A stretch of DNA of 40,380 bases from an uncultured Eubacteriales bacterium (lineage in GTDB: Bacteria; Bacillota; Clostridia; Oscillospirales; Acutalibacteraceae): positions 1 to 40,380 of the forward strand of contig ONIC01000091.1 in NCBI GenBank assembly GCA_900317815.1, read 5' to 3'. Every line of letters starts with the position of its first letter. The first letter of the stretch is position 1. Under the pieces are notes generated by a model, which did no database searches, had not been told where the DNA came from, and was given only the letters and a program-made list of their open reading frames with translations. The position numbers and the translations under genes are program-made. Positions 1 to 10,659 of this stretch are shown piece by piece.

Positions 1-1
1 C

Positions 2-76
2 GGTGTTATCCCGAACGGATTTCGTATGAAGGACGGTCATTACGAGAATATTTGTCCGTATTTCATTGAATTGTAA
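2..76 (+). CDS. C-terminal end of an unidentified protein (cut by window edge)
   Basis: An open frame runs in from the left edge and stops with TAA at 74-76, giving 24 residues that end in CPYFIEL. The tail is too short to name a family. It is listed as a gene end because the frame is open to the edge and an ATG follows the stop directly at 77. The rest of the gene lies outside the window. Confidence 0.4.
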   Translation, partial: GVIPNGFRMKDGHYENICPYFIEL

Positions 77-168
77 ATGAGAATACATAATGAAGTAAAT
101 GGTTCGGGCGTTTATGTAAAAGGCAGCGTTGGCATCGAAGCTGTGTAAACTATCTGCTCAATGTCTCT

Positions 169-321
169 ATGAAGAATAAAGATATACGCTTCAGACTTAA
201 TGAGGTCAACCAAATGAGCGAATTTGAAACATACCAATTGTACGAAGAAACGGCAGAAAAACTTGGCACCGGAAAAGAAGCGGAAGAATATTGCAGTAAG
301 TGGTGCAGAATTTCTATGTAA
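169..321 (+). CDS. Small hypothetical protein, possibly a gene remnant
   Basis: An ATG at 169 opens 50 codons to TAA at 319-321, 18 bases before the next gene. The product is hydrophilic and rich in Glu and Lys, with YQLYEETAEKL and two Cys near the end. No good Shine-Dalgarno sequence precedes the ATG. A separate 23-codon ORF at 77-148 (starts MRIHNEVNGSG) lies just upstream in another frame, and the frame of this gene is itself open from about 94. The two could be parts of one small gene broken by a frameshift, or neither may be expressed. I do not recognise a family. Confidence 0.3.
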   Translation: MKNKDIRFRLNEVNQMSEFETYQLYEETAEKLGTGKEAEEYCSKWCRISM

Positions 322-339
322 ACTTATAACGGAGATAAT

Positions 340-1338
340 ATGCGAGAAATAATAATCAATAAAAACGACGCCGAACAGCGTCTCGACAAATTCATCTCGA
401 AGCGCTTCAAAAGTATGCCGAAGAAGCTGATGTACAAGTATATCCGTACGAAGTATATCAAGGTAAACGGCAAAAAGTGCGAGATCTCGACAAGACTTCA
501 CGAGGGCGACGTCGTTACGCTATATATAAAGGACGAGTTCTTTGAAGCTCCCGAGTACGATGTTTACGACTTTATGAAAGCGCCCGACAAGCTCGATATA
601 GTTTACGAGGATGAGAACATTATCCTGATGAACAAGCCTACGGGACTGCTCTGTCACCCCGATGAGACTTACCATTTCGACTCTCTGCTCGCCCGTTTTC
701 AGCATTATATGTACAAAAAAGGGGAGTATGACCCGAAGGCGGAAAATTCCTTTGCTCCCGCTCTTGCAAACCGCATCGACCGAAACACGGGCGGCATAGT
801 TATCGGCGCAAAAAACTCCGAGGCACTGAGAGTGCTCAATCAGAAGATCAAGGACAGAGAATTGAAAAAATACTATCTTTGCCTCGTTCACGGCGTTCCA
901 AAGAAAAAAGAGGCACTGCTCGGCGGATATCTCGTCAAAAACGAGAAGCAGAACAGGGTCTACATTTCCGACAAAAAAACTCCCGACAGCAAGACCATCA
1001 AAACAAGGTACAAGCTGATTCGTACGATAGATCAAAAGGGCGGGAAGATGAGCCTGCTCGAGGTCGAACTTCTGACGGGAAGAACGCACCAGATCAGAGC
1101 GCACATGGCAAGCATAGGTCACCCTTTGGTCGGCGACGGAAAGTACGGAACAAACGCAATCAATAAGAATGTTCCTCTTAAATGGCAGGCGCTGTGCTCA
1201 TATAAGCTCGAATTTGCGTTCACGACCGATGCGGGAGTGCTCGGATACCTCAACGGAAAGTCGTTCGAAGTAGACGATGTGTGGTTCTGGAAATACATCT
1301 CGGATCCATTGCGGGATCAGCGCCGCACCGTAAAATAA
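340..1338 (+). CDS. RluA-family RNA pseudouridine synthase
   Basis: This 332-residue protein should isomerise specific uridines in rRNA or tRNA to pseudouridine. An S4-like RNA-binding domain covers about residues 13-60 (RLDKFISKRF). The catalytic motif is NRIDRNTGG at 144-152, with the nucleophilic Asp at 147. Most RluA proteins have HRLD here, so the first residue is Asn instead of His. The later family motif GRTHQIRAHMASIGHPLVGD is complete. The ATG at 340 follows GGAG at 331-334. The length is normal for RluC/RluD-like enzymes. The exact target uridine cannot be read from the sequence, so no gene symbol is given. It appears to be the last gene of its unit, because two promoters follow before the ATP synthase genes. 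Confidence 0.9.
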   Translation: MREIIINKNDAEQRLDKFISKRFKSMPKKLMYKYIRTKYIKVNGKKCEISTRLHEGDVVTLYIKDEFFEAPEYDVYDFMKAPDKLDIVYEDENIILMNKPTGLLCHPDETYHFDSLLARFQHYMYKKGEYDPKAENSFAPALANRIDRNTGGIVIGAKNSEALRVLNQKIKDRELKKYYLCLVHGVPKKKEALLGGYLVKNEKQNRVYISDKKTPDSKTIKTRYKLIRTIDQKGGKMSLLEVELLTGRTHQIRAHMASIGHPLVGDGKYGTNAINKNVPLKWQALCSYKLEFAFTTDAGVLGYLNGKSFEVDDVWFWKYISDPLRDQRRTVK

Positions 1339-1355
1339 AGTTCAGGCAGCGAAAC

Positions 1356-1391
1356 TGACCAAAAGTCATTTTAGGTATTGACTAATGGTCA
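1356..1391 (+). promoter_or_regulatory. Paired palindromic operator TGAC-N5-GTCA
   Basis: Two 13-bp palindromes of the same form lie at 1356-1368 (TGACCAAAAGTCA) and 1379-1391 (TGACTAATGGTCA), with centres 23 bp apart. The second overlaps the -35 box of the promoter at 1378-1406, a position that fits repression. The form resembles operators of TetR-type repressors in Firmicutes. No such regulator is encoded in this window. Confidence 0.55.
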
Positions 1392-1406
1392 GCTTTGTGC
1401 TATAAT
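1378..1406 (+). promoter_or_regulatory. Distal sigma-A promoter P1 upstream of atp operon
   Basis: TTGACT at 1378-1383 and TATAAT at 1401-1406 are separated by exactly 17 bp. The promoter reads toward the atp genes, about 200 bp upstream of atpI. Only a 33-codon GTG ORF (from 1412, no ribosome binding site) lies between, so atpI is the likeliest first gene. Confidence 0.7.
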
Positions 1407-1525
1407 CGGGAGTGTTGAAGAACAATTGTGTAACAAGTACGGATCTTAATGTATCGGGCTTATTGATTTCCTGCTTTTATTCAAAAAAGTGCGGCAAATC
1501 CTACCCCGTTTAGCTAACTTAGCTA

Positions 1526-1554
1526 TTGCAGAAATACCGTGTTTTTGTTATAAT
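1526..1554 (+). promoter_or_regulatory. Proximal sigma-A promoter P2 of atp operon
   Basis: TTGCAG at 1526-1531, a 17-bp spacer and TATAAT at 1549-1554, ending about 50 bp before the atpI start. It carries no operator palindrome, so it may provide constitutive expression beside the regulated P1. Confidence 0.7.
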
Positions 1555-1605
1555 GATAGGCAGGGCAATTGTGCCGTAAAATGATTGGAAAGGCGGCTTT
1601 AATAC

Positions 1606-1998
1606 GTGAAAAAACTGGACGAAACAGTCAAAAAGGAAACTCTGTATATCGCAGCCTGGACAGTCATTCTGAGCGCGGTCATGGAATCGGTGTTCCTTGT
1701 AACGGGTCTCTGGAAGCCCGATGTGCTCTTCGGCAATCTTTTAGCCGTATTTACGGCGGTGCTCAATTTCCTGCTGATGGGTGTGACTATACAGAAAGCT
1801 GTCGGCAGGGACGAAAAGGACGCTGCGAATATGATGCGTTTTTCACAGAGCGCACGTATGTTTATGCAGCTTGCACTGACGGCGCTCGGAGTGTTCCTTT
1901 TTAATCCCGCAGCGGCTGTCATACCGCTGTTCTTCCCGCGGATCGCAATTACCTTCCGTCCTCTTTTCGATAAGAAAAAATCGGGGACAGAGGAGTAA
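1606..1998 (+). CDS. atpI: ATP synthase subunit I-like membrane protein
   Basis: This 130-residue protein has about four predicted membrane segments (roughly residues 13-33, 38-60, 80-98 and 100-118) separated by short polar turns. AtpI proteins are poorly conserved; in other bacteria they help assemble the c ring and may aid Mg2+ uptake. The call rests mainly on size, topology and position directly before atpB, because no diagnostic motif is visible. The start is GTG at 1606, after a purine-rich GGAAAGGCGG sequence at 1587-1596. It is the first gene of the atp operon, 29 bp before atpB. Confidence 0.65.
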   Translation: MKKLDETVKKETLYIAAWTVILSAVMESVFLVTGLWKPDVLFGNLLAVFTAVLNFLLMGVTIQKAVGRDEKDAANMMRFSQSARMFMQLALTALGVFLFNPAAAVIPLFFPRIAITFRPLFDKKKSGTEE

Positions 1999-2027
1999 GC
2001 GGATCGCTTCAAGCCAAAAGGTGGTGA

Positions 2028-2936
2028 ATGAAAAAAGTGAAAGAAACAAGATACAATTCGAAATTCAAGGCGATCGACACGCTTTTGATAATTCTGATGA
2101 TCCTGCCGATCCTGTTCGGTATACTGCTGTATATCGTATTTACACCCGCATCGCAGGGTATCGAGATCGCAGGCGCGCGGATATACTTTACGATCAATAT
2201 GCCGCTGCAGCCCTTGCCGATCACGGAGTCGCAGGTGAATTCATGGCTCGTCATCGTGTCGGTGTTTTTCCTTTGCCTGTACCTGACGCACGGAATGTCG
2301 GCAACGCATCCGACCAAGCGTCAGCATATTGTCGAGTGGGGAATTGAACAGACGAAAAAGCTCGTTTCCGATAATATGGGCGAATTTTTCGACAGCTTTG
2401 CGCCCTTCGTAGCGGCGATAATGCTGCTGTCGGCACTGTCGAGCCTGCTGACCCTTGTCGGACTTTATCCGCCGACGAGCGATCTCAATGTAGTCGGCGG
2501 CTGGGCGATACTCGTCTTCGTGCTTATCACGTACTACAAGTTCAAGTGCGGCTTCTTCCATTATCTGAAGAGCTTTACGGAACCTGTGGCATTCCTGACG
2601 CCGCTCAATGTTATCAGTGAATTTGCAACGCCCGTTTCGATGGCGTTCCGTCATTACGGAAACATCCTGTCGGGTTCGGTAATATCCGTTCTCGTGGCAG
2701 CGGCGCTGCAGGGACTGTCTTCGATGATCTTTGGCAGGCTGCCCGGAGTCCTCGGAAGCTTCCCGTTCCTGCAGATCGGTATACCCGCAGTGCTTTCTGT
2801 CTACTTCGACATATTCAGCGGATTGCTCCAGGCGTTCATCTTTGCGATGCTGACAATGCTATATATCTCGTCGGGCTTCCCCGAGGACGATTACAGAGAA
2901 AAGCTGAAACGCAAGGCGCAGGCAGCGAAGAGCTGA
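2028..2936 (+). CDS. atpB: F1Fo ATP synthase subunit a
   Basis: Subunit a is the membrane stator that carries the two ion half-channels against the c ring. This 302-residue protein is strongly hydrophobic. Its key helix reads FATPVSMAFRHYGNILSG, with the essential stator Arg inside AFRHYGN; many homologues have RLFGN. A second conserved helix near the C-terminus contains LLQAFIFAMLTMLYIS, with the expected Gln. The ATG at 2028 is preceded by AAGGTGG. The N-terminus is longer and more basic than in E. coli. The gene lies 76 bp before atpE, and the gap holds a small CCGA/TCGG hairpin and a strong GGAG site for the highly expressed c subunit. Confidence 0.95.
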   Translation: MKKVKETRYNSKFKAIDTLLIILMILPILFGILLYIVFTPASQGIEIAGARIYFTINMPLQPLPITESQVNSWLVIVSVFFLCLYLTHGMSATHPTKRQHIVEWGIEQTKKLVSDNMGEFFDSFAPFVAAIMLLSALSSLLTLVGLYPPTSDLNVVGGWAILVFVLITYYKFKCGFFHYLKSFTEPVAFLTPLNVISEFATPVSMAFRHYGNILSGSVISVLVAAALQGLSSMIFGRLPGVLGSFPFLQIGIPAVLSVYFDIFSGLLQAFIFAMLTMLYISSGFPEDDYREKLKRKAQAAKS

Positions 2937-3007
2937 TATCAATAAATTGTCAACAATCCGATCAATACGGTCGGAGGTAAATAAGAAATAAAAAACAAAA
3001 GGAGTAA

Positions 3008-3304
<297 letters not shown>

Positions 3305-3322
3305 TAGTCTGGAGTTGTTGTT

Positions 3323-3838
3323 ATGCAATCATCGGAAGTAATATCTGTCAATATCTGGCAGATAATAATATCAATATGCAACCTGTTGATACTCTTTCTG
3401 ATACTCAAAAAGTTTCTCTATAAGCCCGTTCAGAATATGCTCGCTCAGCGTCAGGGACTCATAGACAAGGATCTTGAAAGCGCAAGAGAAGCTGACAAGG
3501 CAGCTCAGGCAAATAAGAAGCTCTATGAGGAAAAACTGAAAAATGCCGACGAGGAGGCTGCCGAGATCATCGACGACGCCAAGAAGAAGGCGCAGAGAAA
3601 GTCTGACAAGATACTCTCAAATGCTAAGGATAAAGCTGACGATATCGTAAATCAGGCGCATTCCGACGCGGCTCTCGAGGTCAAGAAAGCACAGGCGGAG
3701 ATAAAGCACGAGATCACTGAGGTCTCGACGCTGCTCAGCGAAAAGATCCTCGAAAGAGAGATCAACAAGGACGATCACAGAAAGCTTATAGATTCGTTTA
3801 TCGAGGATTTAGGTGACAGCTATGACGGAAACGAGTAG
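3323..3838 (+). CDS. atpF: F1Fo ATP synthase subunit b
   Basis: Subunit b forms the peripheral stalk that stops F1 from turning with the rotor. The 171-residue protein has a single N-terminal membrane helix (about residues 9-29). A long, highly charged Lys/Glu/Ala-rich coiled coil follows to about residue 140, and a short C-terminal part contacts delta. The length matches the family. The ATG at 3323 follows GGAG at 3311-3314. The 3' end overlaps atpH by 17 bp, which suggests translational coupling of the two stalk subunits. Confidence 0.93.
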   Translation: MQSSEVISVNIWQIIISICNLLILFLILKKFLYKPVQNMLAQRQGLIDKDLESAREADKAAQANKKLYEEKLKNADEEAAEIIDDAKKKAQRKSDKILSNAKDKADDIVNQAHSDAALEVKKAQAEIKHEITEVSTLLSEKILEREINKDDHRKLIDSFIEDLGDSYDGNE

Positions 3839-4352
3839 GGAATATGCAGAGGCACTGTTCGCGCTCGCAGTCGAGGAGGATATGCTCGAAAAGTTCTACA
3901 GCGATCTCGGGCTGATACTGTCACAGTTTCGTGAAAATCCCGGATACGCCGATTTTTTGGCAAGCCCCAGTATTCCGCTTCCCGAGCGTATAAATGCGAT
4001 CGACGAGGCTTTCTCTGAGTCGGTGTGCGAATATGTGGATTCGTTTATAAAGATACTCTGTCAGAAGGGCAGCATCCGTCTGGTGTACAAGATCATTCTT
4101 GACTTCAACGAGCTTTACAGAACGTCGAAGGGCATCACTACGGCGAGGGTCATCTCGGCTGTGCCGCTCAAGTCTGCGGAGAAGGAAAAGCTCAAAGCTA
4201 AGCTTGAGAAAATGACGGGGAAAGAGGTCGTGATGGAATGCATTACGAGCCCGTCCGTGCTCGGCGGTCTTATCGTTTACGTTGACGGCAGGGTACTTGA
4301 CGGCAGTCTCAGACGAAGACTGCATGATATTAAGGAAGTGATAGAGAAATGA
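3822..4352 (+). CDS. atpH: F1Fo ATP synthase subunit delta
   Basis: The delta subunit (OSCP) joins the peripheral stalk to the top of F1. This 176-residue protein begins [20 protein letters not shown], a typical delta N-terminus with the conserved YAxALF pattern. It ends with the conserved region [25 protein letters not shown] in slightly divergent form. I chose the ATG at 3822 because AGGTGA at 3811-3816 lies 5 bases before it; a GTG in the same frame at 3813 lies inside that site. The gene overlaps atpF at its start and atpA at its end (ATGA). Confidence 0.92.
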   Translation: MTETSREYAEALFALAVEEDMLEKFYSDLGLILSQFRENPGYADFLASPSIPLPERINAIDEAFSESVCEYVDSFIKILCQKGSIRLVYKIILDFNELYRTSKGITTARVISAVPLKSAEKEKLKAKLEKMTGKEVVMECITSPSVLGGLIVYVDGRVLDGSLRRRLHDIKEVIEK

Positions 4353-5842
4353 GCCGTAAGCCTGAGGAAATCAGCAGCATCATAAAAAAGCAGATCAAGG
4401 ACTACAACTCACGGATAGAAATGGCAGAAACAGGTACTGTCGTGCTTGTCGGCGACGGCATCGCGCGCGTATACGGTTTGCGCGAATGTATGGCGAGCGA
4501 GCTTCTCGAATTTGAGGACGGCTCCTACGGTATGGCGCAGAACCTCGAAAGCGAGACAGTCTCCGTTGCGATCCTGTCCGATACAAATAATATCAGAGAG
4601 GGCACGACCGTCAGGAGAACGGGACGGGTACTTTCTGTTCCTGTGGGCGAATCTCTGCTCGGCAGAGTAGTAAACGCTCTCGGCGAGCCGATCGACGGTA
4701 AAGGTCCGACCCACTGCTCAAAGACGAAGCCCATCGAGGCGGAAGCTCCCGGAATTATCGAGAGAAAGAGTGTTTCCAAGCCTATGCAGACGGGCATCAA
4801 GGCTATCGACAGTATGATCCCGATCGGAAGAGGTCAGCGTGAGCTTATTATAGGCGACCGTCAGACAGGTAAGACGGAGATCGCAGTCGATACGATCATC
4901 AATCAGAAAAATACAGGCGTGCTGTGCATCTATGTTGCGATAGGTCAGAAGGCAAGCTCCGTTGTACAGCTTGCAAATGAGCTTACTCATGCGGGCGCTA
5001 TGGAATACACGATCATCGTGTCGGCGTCTGCCGCAGACAGTGCGCCGCTCCAGTATATCGCGCCGTACACAGGCTGCGCTATGGCGGAATATTTCAGAGA
5101 ACAGGGCAAGGACGTACTGATCGTTTATGACGATCTTTCAAAGCACGCAGTAGCTTACCGTGCGCTCTCCCTGCTCATACGCAGACCGCCGGGACGTGAG
5201 GCTTATCCCGGAGATGTATTCTATCTCCATTCAAGACTGCTCGAGCGTGCAGCGTGTGTTGCAGAGGAGTTCGGCGGCGGCTCTATAACGGCACTGCCTA
5301 TCATCGAGACACAGGCGGGCGACGTTTCGGCGTATATCCCGACAAACGTCATCTCGATCACAGACGGTCAGATCTTCCTCGAGACCGAGCTTTTCCACTC
5401 GGGAATAATGCCGGCTATCAACCCCGGCATTTCGGTATCGAGAGTCGGCGGCTCGGCTCAGCTCAAGGGCATGAAGAAGGTCTCGGGCGAGCTCAAGCTC
5501 CTTTACTCCCAGTACAGAGAGCTTCAGGCGTTCTCACAGTTCGGCTCCGATCTTGATGCCGATACGAAGGCAAGACTTGCGCTCGGAGAAAGGATAGTTG
5601 AAGTCCTCAAGCAGAACAAGAACGCCCCTGTTGAAGTAGGCTGTCAGGTAGCGATAGTTTACGCCGTGACGAACGGTTATCTCAACGATGTTGCGGTAGA
5701 CAAGGTACACGATTACGAGGAGCGCCTTTACGACAAGCTCCGCACCGAGAACCGCGAGTTTTTGGATCGCATCGAGGCAGGTTTCTTTGACGACAGCGAT
5801 ATCGAGTCGCTGAAAAAGACTCTCAAAGAGATGAAGAGGTGA
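4349..5842 (+). CDS. atpA: F1Fo ATP synthase subunit alpha
   Basis: Alpha is the non-catalytic nucleotide-binding subunit of the F1 hexamer. The 497-residue protein carries a beta-barrel N-terminal domain, the P-loop GDRQTGKT at 169-176, and the Arg-finger region [10 protein letters not shown] followed by the C-terminal helical domain. Length is normal (about 500). It starts with an ATG that overlaps the atpH stop by 4 bp (ATGA), so translation is probably coupled. There are no truncations or missing motifs. Confidence 0.97.
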   Translation: MSRKPEEISSIIKKQIKDYNSRIEMAETGTVVLVGDGIARVYGLRECMASELLEFEDGSYGMAQNLESETVSVAILSDTNNIREGTTVRRTGRVLSVPVGESLLGRVVNALGEPIDGKGPTHCSKTKPIEAEAPGIIERKSVSKPMQTGIKAIDSMIPIGRGQRELIIGDRQTGKTEIAVDTIINQKNTGVLCIYVAIGQKASSVVQLANELTHAGAMEYTIIVSASAADSAPLQYIAPYTGCAMAEYFREQGKDVLIVYDDLSKHAVAYRALSLLIRRPPGREAYPGDVFYLHSRLLERAACVAEEFGGGSITALPIIETQAGDVSAYIPTNVISITDGQIFLETELFHSGIMPAINPGISVSRVGGSAQLKGMKKVSGELKLLYSQYRELQAFSQFGSDLDADTKARLALGERIVEVLKQNKNAPVEVGCQVAIVYAVTNGYLNDVAVDKVHDYEERLYDKLRTENREFLDRIEAGFFDDSDIESLKKTLKEMKR

Positions 5843-5846
5843 TCTT

Positions 5847-8355
<2,509 letters not shown>

Positions 8356-8366
8356 GAATAAAAAAC

Positions 8367-8392
8367 AGTCTCCCGATCTTTTTCGGGAGACT
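8367..8392. terminator. Hairpin after atpC
   Basis: A perfect 10-bp stem (AGTCTCCCGA with TCGGGAGACT) closes a six-base loop. The forward strand has few T residues after it. The reverse strand has a run of T (from AATAAAAAAC at 8356-8366), so the hairpin is a better terminator for reverse transcripts. It may also act as a 3' stabiliser of the atp messenger. Confidence 0.65.
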
Positions 8393-8412
8393 TGCTGTAA
8401 TATGGGGGAGTT

Positions 8413-8754
8413 ATGAGACAGTACGCTTTTTTGAAGGAGCCAATAAATTACGAAGACGGATCTGTTTTTAAAATAATGCTCTATGTCTCGCCCGAGGGTG
8501 TCTATGTGTTTCTGTACGACTCACCCGATGCGCAATTGAGCTTTGCGGACGAGTGGTACGAGGATATCTCCGATGCCCTCGAAAAATGGGGTAACAAACT
8601 TGACGAACAGGGCTGGTTTCCGCTTCCCGACCCGCTGCCCGACTGTCAGCATGATGCGTTTATACCCGTGAGAGTAAAGGGGCGTGCCGAGGGTGACCCG
8701 CAATGGGGAAGCTTCGAGGCACTTATAGACGGCAAGTGGACAGATATGAAATAG
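8413..8754 (+). CDS. Small conserved-looking hypothetical protein
   Basis: The ATG at 8413 follows GGGGGAG, and the gene sits between two hairpins, which marks it as a single-gene unit. The 113-residue product is acidic and soluble, with no signal peptide or membrane helix. It contains an aromatic acidic stretch (FADEWYEDISDALEKWG) and the segment LPDPLPDCQHDAFIPVRVKGR, then a short mixed C-terminal region ending DGKWTDMK. I do not recognise a named domain. There is no obvious toxin, antitoxin or enzyme signature. Confidence 0.75.
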   Translation: MRQYAFLKEPINYEDGSVFKIMLYVSPEGVYVFLYDSPDAQLSFADEWYEDISDALEKWGNKLDEQGWFPLPDPLPDCQHDAFIPVRVKGRAEGDPQWGSFEALIDGKWTDMK

Positions 8755-8768
8755 ATACGGTAAAAAAT

Positions 8769-8805
8769 TACCCGAGGACGCAGTGAAGCAGTCTTCGGGT
8801 ATTTT
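8769..8805 (+). terminator. Rho-independent terminator of the 8413 gene
   Basis: The 11-base arms TACCCGAGGAC (8769-8779) and GTCTTCGGGTA (8791-8801) pair with one G-T wobble, and TTTTG follows. An A run upstream lets it act in the reverse direction too, for the convergent gene at 8825. Confidence 0.85.
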
Positions 8806-8824
8806 GTATCATTGCAGTGGCTCC

Positions 8825-9349
8825 TTAATAATCCTTCAAGGAACGGATATATCTGAATGTTTCTTCCTCGCCCTTTTCGCTGAGCATTCGGAGCAGTTTT
8901 TCCAGAAGTGCGCTCGTTTCCTCATGGATCAGGCGTGTCTTTTTCGCTTTGAGAAAGTATTGCAGCGGAGCGTCATCGGTGTATTTTTCACCCATATAGA
9001 TCTTGCTCGCAGCAACTCTGTCGCAGAACATCTCCTTGACATAGTTTAACGGCATTTTCACGCCCTCAAGTTTCCTTGTCGCAGGACTGTAGTCTGTCCA
9101 ATATTCAAAATGGTGCTTGTTGCGTCCCTTGTGATGGATCCACGCCTTCGAGTAGCCGTATGCTTCTCTCTCGGCTTCGTTGGGGCTTCTTGTTCCCTGG
9201 TAGTATTTCGCGCCGGGAATGAACTCGGTGGGAGAGTATTTCGAAAGATCGTGAAAAAGTCCCTGAAAAAGAATTCCCGCCTTCGCGCAGTGCTTTATCA
9301 CCTGATGACGGTGACGTGTTATCGTTTTGAAATGTCCCCAAGCGCCCAT
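8825..9349 (-). CDS. DUF5662 family protein
   Basis: The 174-residue protein contains HDLSKYSPTEF, then IHHKGRNKHHFEYW, a His/Asp-rich arrangement typical of DUF5662. The clustered His and Asp residues suggest a metal-binding, HD-like fold, but no reaction is established. I chose the ATG at 9349 because GGAG (plus-strand 9357-9360) lies 7 bases upstream of it. An in-frame ATG at 9367 has no such site and would add MKRRSL. The gene faces the 8413 gene and shares the hairpin between them. A terminator at 9377-9406 separates it from ddh, so it probably has its own promoter or depends on readthrough. Confidence 0.75.
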   Translation of the reverse strand: MGAWGHFKTITRHRHQVIKHCAKAGILFQGLFHDLSKYSPTEFIPGAKYYQGTRSPNEAEREAYGYSKAWIHHKGRNKHHFEYWTDYSPATRKLEGVKMPLNYVKEMFCDRVAASKIYMGEKYTDDAPLQYFLKAKKTRLIHEETSALLEKLLRMLSEKGEEETFRYIRSLKDY

Positions 9350-9376
9350 AAGTGATCTCCGTTTCATAGTGTTGAA

Positions 9377-9406
9377 AAGCCGTCGCCCGATGAAAGACGA
9401 CGGCTT
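9377..9406 (-). terminator. Terminator of ddh
   Basis: Nine-base arms AAGCCGTCG (9377-9385) and CGACGGCTT (9398-9406) pair perfectly around a 12-base loop. On the minus strand the stem ends in TTTTC, just downstream of ddh. Confidence 0.75.
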
Positions 9407-9490
9407 ATTTATATTATAGTATAACTATGACCGTTATGCAAGTGTATAGTGGCGCTGATTTCAGACGCTCTGACTCACGGTCTGTACCTA

Positions 9491-10477
9491 TTATAGCATA
9501 TGAGCGATAATCTCGTCGTGAGACTGTGCGCAAAGATATGCGGGAGCAATGTCAAATACTGTCTTGCAGCCGCTCTGACCCTCGTTGTTGAGTCTGTAAG
9601 CAGCTCTTGCGAATGCGATGAGTACGCTTGCAGTGAACTCGGGGTTTGAATCGAGCTTAAGGCTGTATTCGATAACGTGATTGTGCTCGTTATCAGCGCC
9701 CGTCTTGCCGCTTCTGATAACAACGCCGCCGTGGGGCAGACCGCTGTGATCTCTCTTCATCTCCTCTGCTGTGATGAAGTTTACTGTCGTATCGTAATCG
9801 GCAAAATAGTTCGGCATCGTCTTGATCTCGTTCTCGATCTTTGCCTTGTCGGCTCCCTCAGCCGCAACAACATAGCAAACTCTCGTGTGCTTCTGGCGTG
9901 TAGTCAGCTCGGGGTTCTTTCCCGAACGAACGGCTTCAAGCGCTTCGGGCACGGGAACTGTGTACTGTCTTGCGTCAACAACGCCTTCGATTCTGCGGAC
10001 TGCGTCGGAGTGACCCTGGCTTACGCCCTTGCCCCAGAACGTGTAGTCGCTGCCCTCTGTGAGGATGCAGTTGCTGTAAAGACGAGCGAGAGAGAACATT
10101 CCGGGATCCCAGCCAACGGAGATAACGCCGATCTTTCCGCTCTCCTTCGCTGCCTTGTCAACGTTTGAGAAGTGAGTCGGGATATTTGCGTGTGTATCGA
10201 AGCTGTCGATAACGTTGAAATCCTTTACAAGCGCGGGAGTCATCTCAGGCAGGTCTGTTGCGCTGCCGCCGCAGATAACGAGAACGTCGATCTTGTCCTT
10301 GTAATCTGTTACCTTGTCTGCGGAAACTACCTCAACGTCCGGAGTTGCGATCTTGACTGTGGACGGGTCTCTGCGAGAGAAAACAGCAACAAGCTCAGTG
10401 TCCTTGTTCTTTCTGACAGCCTGCTCAACGCCTCTGCCAAGGTTGCCGTAGCCGAAAATGCCGATCTTTATGCTCAT
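9491..10477 (-). CDS. ddh: meso-Diaminopimelate D-dehydrogenase
   Basis: This NADP-dependent enzyme makes meso-diaminopimelate from tetrahydrodipicolinate, ammonia and NADPH in one step, supplying lysine and cell-wall peptide synthesis. The 328-residue protein has an N-terminal Rossmann motif (IGIFGYGNLGRGV) and the family blocks VISVGWDPGMFSL, FWGKGVSQGHSDAVRRI and HNHVIEYSLKLDSNPEFTASVL. The length fits the family. The start is ATG at 10477, 6 bases after GAGGTG; an in-frame GTG at 10486 lies inside that site. No other lysine or DAP genes are nearby. A leader of about 150 nt precedes it, which suggests regulation at RNA level. Confidence 0.95.
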   Translation of the reverse strand: MSIKIGIFGYGNLGRGVEQAVRKNKDTELVAVFSRRDPSTVKIATPDVEVVSADKVTDYKDKIDVLVICGGSATDLPEMTPALVKDFNVIDSFDTHANIPTHFSNVDKAAKESGKIGVISVGWDPGMFSLARLYSNCILTEGSDYTFWGKGVSQGHSDAVRRIEGVVDARQYTVPVPEALEAVRSGKNPELTTRQKHTRVCYVVAAEGADKAKIENEIKTMPNYFADYDTTVNFITAEEMKRDHSGLPHGGVVIRSGKTGADNEHNHVIEYSLKLDSNPEFTASVLIAFARAAYRLNNEGQSGCKTVFDIAPAYLCAQSHDEIIAHML

Positions 10478-10625
10478 GTTAAACACCTCATTTATAAATA
10501 TGCAGTTAATTCAGCACCGTACAAAGACAGCCTGACGGCTCGGTGGCACTTTTATGCACTCTGTCGGAAGATCTGATGCGCCTCTTCGGCGCGATCTTTG
10601 CGAGGTACTGCCTGAAAAAACTACG
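10478..10625 (-). promoter_or_regulatory. Structured 5' leader of ddh, candidate cis-regulatory RNA
   Basis: The transcript between the promoter and ddh is about 150 nt and can be folded by eye into a closed multibranch structure. A closing stem pairs CAGTACC (plus-strand 10604-10610) with GGTGCTG (10512-10518), 7 pairs with one G-U. An inner hairpin has GCGCC/GGCGC (10578-10592) extended by AGATC/GATCT (10569-10597). A further stem pairs GACAG with CTGTC. The leader sequence ACCTC (10602-10606) is complementary to the Shine-Dalgarno GAGGT (10485-10489) and overlaps the closing stem, so the two pairings exclude each other. It lacks the core motifs of the lysine riboswitch and of T-boxes. The ligand, if any, is unknown. 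Confidence 0.45.
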
Positions 10626-10630
10626 AATCC

Positions 10631-10659
10631 ATTATACTACAATTGACTTATCAAATCAA
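10631..10659 (-). promoter_or_regulatory. Sigma-A promoter of ddh
   Basis: On the minus strand TTGATT (10654-10659), a 17-bp spacer and TATAAT (10631-10636) point toward ddh. The predicted start site near 10624 gives the long leader. Confidence 0.75.

Noticed and set aside
1412..1513. 33-codon GTG ORF downstream of promoter P1
   Set aside because: No ribosome binding site, and the start lies at the expected transcription start; there is no recognisable product.
10478..10625. Lysine riboswitch in the ddh leader
   Set aside because: AGAGGCGC is present, but the other core elements (AGTA, GGGAAAGG and the GGAGGGCTATC end) are absent and the leader is too short for the five-way junction.
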